9,389 bases of DNA from NCBI GenBank assembly GCA_025456495.1, contig JALOKO010000328.1, forward strand, positions 1 to 9,389, in the 5' to 3' direction. Of the stretch, positions 5,116-9,389 are shown piece after piece. The first letter of the stretch is position 1, and every line of letters begins with the position of its first letter. The stretch comes from Bryobacterales bacterium. Its GTDB lineage: Bacteria; Acidobacteriota; Terriglobia; Bryobacterales; Bryobacteraceae. A model generated the notes under the pieces. It was not told where the DNA came from. It ran no database searches and was given only the letters and a program-made list of their open reading frames with translations. Both the position numbers and the translations under genes were made by a program.

Positions 5116-6322
5116 GGAGTCCGTACAGCGCGAGAGCCTACTGGACAAGGAACTGCGCAACACGAAGGCGGAGTTTGACCGCTTGAACGCCAGCTCCTTC
5201 CAGTACAAGACGCTGAAGCGTGAGGCGGACGCTGACCGCAAGCTCTACGAAGAACTGGTCGCCAAGACCAAGCAGGCAACCATCAACGCGGGTTTTCCCA
5301 ACAGCGCCATCCGCATTGCGGATCTGGCTCGTCCAGGCTACGCGCCCGTCAGCCCCAACATCCCGGTGAACGTCCTTTTGGCGGTCACCTTCGGATTGAT
5401 GCTGGCGGTGGGAATCGCGCTTCTGGCCGATGCGCTGGATTCCACGGTGCGTGATCCGGAGACGGTGTCCACTGTGCTTGGCAGCGATGTGCTGGGAACC
5501 CTGCCTAAGGTGCGAGGAGCCGCGGGCGCTCTGGTGCCGGCGATGCTCCGTGAGTCCGGGGTTCCAACAGGGACGCCGCAGTCCCGCGCTTTGATGCGGG
5601 TCGCGGATGCCGCGCAGAAGCCCGCGCTGAGTTATCTGGAGTCTGTCAAGACGCTGCACGCTTCCTTGATGTTGGCCGATGTCGAGCAGCGCGTGCGATC
5701 GATGATGGTCACCAGCGCCGCTCCCGCAGAGGGCAAGAGCACCGTGGCTACGGCGATCGCCATCAGTCATGCCGCCAAGGGGAAGCGCGTGTTGCTGATT
5801 GATGGGGACCTGCGGCGACCCAGCATCGCCGACAAGCTGGGCATCAGCACCCGGCAAGGTGTGGTGGATGTTTGCCTTCGCGGAGCCCCATGGCGGGAAC
5901 TGGTGCATCCCATGGCGGAACTACCCAACCTGCAGGTGCTTCCCACCGGAGCCTGTAATCGCCGTGCGATTGATTCCTTTGCCCCCGCGCTCAGCGATCT
6001 GCTGGCGGAGGCGACGGTGGAGTACGACCTGGTGATCGTCGATTCCCCGCCTCTACTGGGCTTTCCGGAACCGTTGCATGTGGCGTCGCTGGTGGATGGG
6101 GTGCTGCTGGTGGCGCTCTCAGGCAGCACCAACCGCAAGGCCTTGCAAATGGCAATTGGCCAGCTTCGCCGTATTGGGGCACAGACCTTAGGGGTGGTCC
6201 TGAACGGCGCTACCCGAGACAATCAGGGCGCCTACTACTATCACCACTACTCCTCCCACTACGCGCACGGCGAAGCCAGCCAGCGCTTTGAGGATGAAAC
6301 CAAAGAGAAGTTGGCGTCCTGA
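5087..6322 (+). CDS. wzc: Wzc-like protein, C-terminal part: second membrane helix and BY-type tyrosine autokinase
   Basis: The open frame runs from 5051, just after a TGA at 5048-5050. The first usable start is GTG 5087, which has no convincing ribosome site, so the piece is probably the remainder of the broken wzc. With GTG as residue 1: coiled coil (1-60), Pro-rich stretch ARPGYAPVSPNIP (81-93), membrane helix (about 94-116), then the bacterial tyrosine kinase. That has Walker A TSAAPAEGKST (209-219, K217), Walker A' VLLIDGDLRRP (235-245) and Walker B YDLVIVDSPP (313-322). The tail carries a tyrosine cluster YYYHHYSSHY (383-392), the expected autophosphorylation site. All kinase motifs are intact. 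Joined to the first part at the break, the protein would be about 760 residues, in the usual Wzc range. The natural CapA/CapB split falls after this membrane helix, not before it, so this is not that arrangement. Expression as a separate protein is uncertain. Confidence 0.85.
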   Translation: MQRQIGLGFEESVQRESLLDKELRNTKAEFDRLNASSFQYKTLKREADADRKLYEELVAKTKQATINAGFPNSAIRIADLARPGYAPVSPNIPVNVLLAVTFGLMLAVGIALLADALDSTVRDPETVSTVLGSDVLGTLPKVRGAAGALVPAMLRESGVPTGTPQSRALMRVADAAQKPALSYLESVKTLHASLMLADVEQRVRSMMVTSAAPAEGKSTVATAIAISHAAKGKRVLLIDGDLRRPSIADKLGISTRQGVVDVCLRGAPWRELVHPMAELPNLQVLPTGACNRRAIDSFAPALSDLLAEATVEYDLVIVDSPPLLGFPEPLHVASLVDGVLLVALSGSTNRKALQMAIGQLRRIGAQTLGVVLNGATRDNQGAYYYHHYSSHYAHGEASQRFEDETKEKLAS

Positions 6323-6335
6323 CATGCACACCGGC

Positions 6336-6340
6336 GAGGG
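6336..6340 (+). promoter_or_regulatory. ribosome binding site deciding the flippase start
   Basis: GAGGG lies seven bases before ATG 6348. The other in-frame ATGs at 6288 (inside wzc) and 6324 lack a comparable site, so 6348 is preferred. Confidence 0.5.
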
Positions 6341-6347
6341 CGATACG

Positions 6348-7703
6348 ATGGGCGGAGGTAAGGCGCATTGGCGGTATCTCGCCCTGGGCGCGCTGGCCGC
6401 GGCAGGCAGCCAGTGGCTGATGCTCTGGCTGCTGGCGCGCACGGCGGAGCCGCAACTTGTGGGCATCTACGGACTTGCCCTGGCTTGGATTACGCCCCTG
6501 TTTGCCTTCTTTGGCCTCCAGTTGCGTCCCTTGCTGGCCACCGAGAACCAGCTCGCGGAACGTCTCGGATCCTATCGGACGCTGCGCTGGATGGGCGTTG
6601 CCGCCGCCTGCTTGATGGCGGTTGTGTTGGCTCTGGTCTCCGGGGAGCAACCGCACTTTGCCGGGGTGGTGTGCGGGGTGGCGTTGCTGCGAGGCGCCGA
6701 ACTCCTCAGCGATTTCGCCTATGGGCTCCGCACGCGGCGCGGCGAACTGCGCTCCGTTGGCACATCGCAACTCATCCGCGCGATTGTGGCGGTGGATGTC
6801 TTCGGCCTGTTGTGGATCGGGGTAGGCAACCTGAGTCTGGCGCTGGTGGCAAGCGGTTGCGGGGCCTGGATGGTGACGCTTTGGCTGGATCGCGATGGCC
6901 TTGGCCTGCCCCGCATCACTCCGTCGGGTCAGTCTTGGGCACTGCCGGGTCAGTCTTGGGCACCGCCGGGTCAGTCTTGGAAACCGCCGGGTGAACTTTG
7001 GAAGAGTGTGGCGCAGCGTCCTGAGGCGACTGCGATTCTGCGCGTCGCCCTCCCCCTGGCCGCCGTCATGTTCCTGAATCAGGCCGTGGTCGCGTCGCCG
7101 CGGATTCTGCTGGGCTGGTGGCTTAGCCTGGAGGCGCTGGCCCAGTTGAGCTGTCTGATGGGTCTGCTTGCGCTGCCAGGTTTACTGGCTGCTTCCTACT
7201 CCGCAGGTCTTTCCGCCCGCTTCGCCAACGCCTCCGCCACGGGTGGCGCGGTGGCGATCTGGCTGCTGGCGCGCGATGCGGCGCTGCGCGTGCTGGGCGT
7301 CGCACTTCCGGTGTCGCTCCTCTTCCTGGTTATCGGTGGGAGTTTGATGACAGTGCTGTTCGGGGACGCCTACCGTCTGGACCGGCTCACCCTGGGCGGC
7401 GCGGCGCTGTTCGCCGTCACCTGGGCGGTGGCCAGTGTCTTCGGCACCGCCGCCACCGCCACCCGCCACGTGTGGCCCCAGGCCATCGCCTTCGTCAGCG
7501 CGCTTAGCGTCTGCCTGGTTCTGGCGGTGTTGCTGATTCCGCGTCTGGCGATCGCGGGAGCGACGCTCAGCCTGGGTGCTGCCGGGCTCGCGCTCATGTT
7601 GGTGTACCTGCTTCACTTCCATCAGCAGATGGTGAAGCAGACCGCACTGTCCGCAACGCGCGCTTCCTGCGCACATCCTCAAGAAAGGATCGCCGATGCC
7701 TGA
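6348..7703 (+). CDS. Wzx-like lipid-linked oligosaccharide flippase (MOP superfamily)
   Basis: A flippase of this type moves undecaprenyl-linked repeat units across the inner membrane before polymerisation. The 451-residue product is strongly hydrophobic with about twelve predicted membrane helices in two groups of six, for example HWRYLALGALAAAGSQWLML, LVGIYGLALAWITPLFAFF and AIAFVSALSVCLVLAVLLI. This matches the size and layout of polysaccharide-specific MOP transporters. The soluble loop between helices six and seven, which links the two lobes in this fold, carries an unusual tandem repeat (GQSWALP, GQSWAPP, GQSWKPP). It starts 25 bases after the wzc stop and its end overlaps the next ORF by 8 bases, so it is part of the same operon. 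Flippases share little sequence, so the family call rests on topology and neighbours. A lipid-flipping relative with another substrate is possible. Confidence 0.75.
   Translation: MGGGKAHWRYLALGALAAAGSQWLMLWLLARTAEPQLVGIYGLALAWITPLFAFFGLQLRPLLATENQLAERLGSYRTLRWMGVAAACLMAVVLALVSGEQPHFAGVVCGVALLRGAELLSDFAYGLRTRRGELRSVGTSQLIRAIVAVDVFGLLWIGVGNLSLALVASGCGAWMVTLWLDRDGLGLPRITPSGQSWALPGQSWAPPGQSWKPPGELWKSVAQRPEATAILRVALPLAAVMFLNQAVVASPRILLGWWLSLEALAQLSCLMGLLALPGLLAASYSAGLSARFANASATGGAVAIWLLARDAALRVLGVALPVSLLFLVIGGSLMTVLFGDAYRLDRLTLGGAALFAVTWAVASVFGTAATATRHVWPQAIAFVSALSVCLVLAVLLIPRLAIAGATLSLGAAGLALMLVYLLHFHQQMVKQTALSATRASCAHPQERIADA
6926..7003 (+). repeat. 21-bp in-frame tandem repeat inside the flippase gene
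   Basis: Three full 21-bp units (6926-6946, 6947-6967, 6968-6988), each beginning GGGTCAGTCTTGG, are followed by a decayed partial copy beginning GGGTGAACTTTGG (6989-7003). They encode the heptads GQSWALP, GQSWAPP, GQSWKPP and then GELWK. Units one and two differ at a single base and unit three has a few more changes, suggesting recent expansion. The repeat lies in a predicted soluble loop and preserves frame. Confidence 0.93.
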
Positions 7704-8907
7704 GCGTGCCGATTCCTGGCAGCCGCGTGTCCTGCACGTGACCTCCGCGCTGGACCCCGGTGGGGTGGAGACCTGGCTGTTGCGCCTCGTCCAGAGTAGC
7801 GATGGGTTCCATCCCGTCAGCGCCGTTCTGGTGCTGGGCGAACACGAAGGGCTGTTGGCGCCCCAGTTCCGAAGCCTGGGGGTGAAGTTGCTGCGCATTC
7901 CCCATGGAGGGAACTGGCTGCGCTTCGTGCAGCGCACCGCCAAACGGATGACCGACACCGGACCCTGGGACGTGGTCCACAGCCACGTCCATCGTCGTAG
8001 CGCTCTGGTGCAACTGGCCGCGATGCAGGCGCGCGTTCCTCTGCGCGTGACCCATAGCCACAACACCCATGGCCAGGACGATACCTACGCCTGGTGCCTG
8101 CGGGCGCTTGGCCGTGGGCTGGCAAGCGCGGTCATCAATTCCCTCAGTCACCAACGGATCGCCTGCAGCACGCACGCGGCGCGTTCGCTTTTTGGAGCGG
8201 CGCCGGCGGGTCGCGGTGAGGTTGTTCACATGCCCTGTGGCATGGACGAGCAGCAGTTCCACTCCAACGCGGTTCTCCCGAACGGCCTCAGCGCCATGGG
8301 TCTCCGGCAACAGTTGGGCTTTGCCGCGGATGCAATCGTGGTGGGTCACGTGGGACGTTTTATGCCGCAGAAGAACCATGCCTATCTGCTACGCACGGCT
8401 GCCGAGGCCCTGACGCTGCAGCCGAAGCTCCACTTTCTGCTCATTGGCGATGGGCCGCTGCGCGCGGACATGGAAACCCTCGCGCGGCAACTGGGCATCG
8501 ACTCCCGGGTCACCTTCGCCGGCCATCGGCTGGACATCCCCCTGCTGATGCGCCACGCCATGGACTGCTTCTTCTTCCCCTCGCTGTGGGAGGGCTTGGG
8601 GATTGTGCTACTGGAGGCGCAGGTAGCGGGTCTTCCCTGTCTGCTCTCTGATCGCATTCCACCAGAGGCCAACGTCTTTCCCGATCGCAATCGTCATCTC
8701 GCGGTGGATGTTTCCCCGCACCGCGCCGCCCGCGAACTGGTGTCGTTCCTGGATGCGCGGCGCGGTGACCATTTCCCGTGTGGACCAACCCTCCCCACCG
8801 GCTATCAGATCCAACACAATGCCCGGTTGCTGGCGGCCATCTACCGCGACTCCTCTTCCGGGCAGTCCTGGCGCGAAAGGGCAGGTCGTCATGAACAGCC
8901 CGCTTGA
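7696..8907 (+). CDS. glycosyltransferase family 4 (GT-B fold), EpsF-like
   Basis: It probably adds a sugar from a nucleotide donor to the lipid-linked repeat unit on the cytoplasmic face of the inner membrane. The 403-residue product shows the GT4 layout. The N-terminal domain has RVLHVTSALDPGGVETWLLR (11-30, with the GGVE acceptor-side loop), HSHVHRRS (95-102) and THSHNTHG (119-126). The C-terminal donor domain has GHVGRFMPQKNH (217-228, R221 and K226 at the phosphate-binding site), LLIGDGPLR (248-256) and FPSLWEGLGIVLLEAQVAGLPCLLSD (294-319), containing the E-x7-E motif at E299 and E307. The ATG overlaps the flippase end by 8 bases and has AAAGGA seven bases upstream. The sugar and linkage cannot be read from sequence. 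Its wording recalls EpsF of exopolysaccharide operons. Confidence 0.92.
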   Translation: MPERADSWQPRVLHVTSALDPGGVETWLLRLVQSSDGFHPVSAVLVLGEHEGLLAPQFRSLGVKLLRIPHGGNWLRFVQRTAKRMTDTGPWDVVHSHVHRRSALVQLAAMQARVPLRVTHSHNTHGQDDTYAWCLRALGRGLASAVINSLSHQRIACSTHAARSLFGAAPAGRGEVVHMPCGMDEQQFHSNAVLPNGLSAMGLRQQLGFAADAIVVGHVGRFMPQKNHAYLLRTAAEALTLQPKLHFLLIGDGPLRADMETLARQLGIDSRVTFAGHRLDIPLLMRHAMDCFFFPSLWEGLGIVLLEAQVAGLPCLLSDRIPPEANVFPDRNRHLAVDVSPHRAARELVSFLDARRGDHFPCGPTLPTGYQIQHNARLLAAIYRDSSSGQSWRERAGRHEQPA

Positions 8908-9389
8908 GTTGCTACTGCTATTCGTGCTGGTCTGCGGGCACGGTCCCCTGCTGGTGTGGATCCTGCTGCAGTTCCGTTCCGGCGTCCTTCCGCCCACTTG
9001 GCAGTTCGGCGCGCTGGGCATCTTCGTTTTCCACGACCTGGGAATCGTGCTGCAGTTGGCGGGGATGCCCTACTCCAGCTACGTCTTTCCGCAGTTGAAC
9101 GATGTTGGCGAGACTGAGTTCACGTTGCTGGTGCTGTTGGTGCTGGTGGCCCCTTACCTGCTGGGCGCTGGTTCGCTGCTGGTGCGTCGAGACCACACCC
9201 TATCGCTATCCCAACACCTGGCCCCTTTCGCTCCGCGCGGGCAGGTGCTATTTGTGCTGCTGCTGGCGCCTCCTTCCCTGGCCCTGGCTGCATTTGGCAT
9301 CAACGCGGTTTGGGGCGCGGTTTCCATCGCCGCCATCAAGCTGGACTGGCTGGCTGTTCTGGGAAGCTCCTACATCGTGTTCTTTCTGC
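8891..9389 (+). CDS. polytopic membrane protein, N-terminal part; candidate Wzy-type polymerase (runs off the right edge)
   Basis: An ATG at 8891 opens a frame with no stop through the end of the window (166 codons). It overlaps the end of the glycosyltransferase gene by 17 bases, with CAGG five bases upstream of the ATG. The protein begins MNSPLELLLLFVLVCGHGPL and has at least five hydrophobic segments (about 5-27, 40-58, 77-98, 118-137 and from 152 to the edge). The pieces between are short, including a charged stretch around 99-117. I do not recognise a family motif. In this operon a Wzy polymerase is still unaccounted for and would be such a protein; that is inference from position and topology only. 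An acyltransferase or other polysaccharide membrane protein is also possible. Confidence 0.7.
   Translation, partial: MNSPLELLLLFVLVCGHGPLLVWILLQFRSGVLPPTWQFGALGIFVFHDLGIVLQLAGMPYSSYVFPQLNDVGETEFTLLVLLVLVAPYLLGAGSLLVRRDHTLSLSQHLAPFAPRGQVLFVLLLAPPSLALAAFGINAVWGAVSIAAIKLDWLAVLGSSYIVFFL

Noticed and set aside
4042..6322. Natural two-gene Wzc arrangement as in CapA/CapB of Firmicutes
   Set aside because: That split falls after the second membrane helix, leaving a soluble kinase. Here the break is inside the coiled coil before the helix.
7182..8379. Long minus-strand reading frames (about 260-295 codons) opposite the flippase and glycosyltransferase genes
   Set aside because: The plus-strand proteins have clear family motifs, and the antisense translations are low-complexity, Arg/His/Gln-rich products of GC bias.

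Overview
The window is about 60% GC, has tight gene spacing and carries typical bacterial signals. It reads as a chromosomal segment of a Gram-negative bacterium. The gene styles (Wza/Wzc-type export genes with a Wzc that reads 'NAGFPNSAIRIADLARP' before its second membrane helix, and a hisI-hisG gene order) remind me of Acidobacteriota (Terriglobia). That placement is from memory of the families, not from a search.

Left part, minus strand (1-948). The start of a histidine biosynthesis operon runs off the left edge: hisI, then hisG, with a 4-base GTGA overlap. Upstream of hisI lies what looks like a complete transcription attenuator. It has a 23-codon leader peptide with four consecutive His codons, a 6-base segment in the leader able to pair with the terminator arm, and an 8-bp GC hairpin followed by a T-run just before hisI. 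A tRNA-Leu(CAG) gene with its own good promoter sits further upstream.

Middle, minus strand (1003-2535). One gene encodes a membrane-anchored, TPR-like protein with a beta-sandwich-like C-terminus. It is divergent from the polysaccharide operon. The shared upstream region (2536-2867) has an exact 18-bp direct repeat spaced 31 bp, about three helical turns.

Right part, plus strand (2868-9389). An exopolysaccharide/capsule assembly operon of the Wzx/Wzy type contains: a Wza-like outer-membrane export protein; a Wzc-like co-polymerase and tyrosine autokinase whose reading frame is broken in the coiled coil at about 5050; a Wzx-like 12-helix flippase; a GT4 glycosyltransferase; and the first 166 codons of a polytopic membrane protein that could be the Wzy polymerase. 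In the usual scheme the glycosyltransferase builds the lipid-linked repeat unit, Wzx flips it, Wzy polymerises it, Wzc controls chain length and phosphorylation state, and Wza exports the chain.

Two genes carry short in-frame tandem repeats of about three copies (15 bp in the TPR gene, 21 bp in the flippase gene), and a degenerate 15-bp repeat lies between the divergent genes. The features most worth a second look are the his attenuator, the broken wzc and these repeats.
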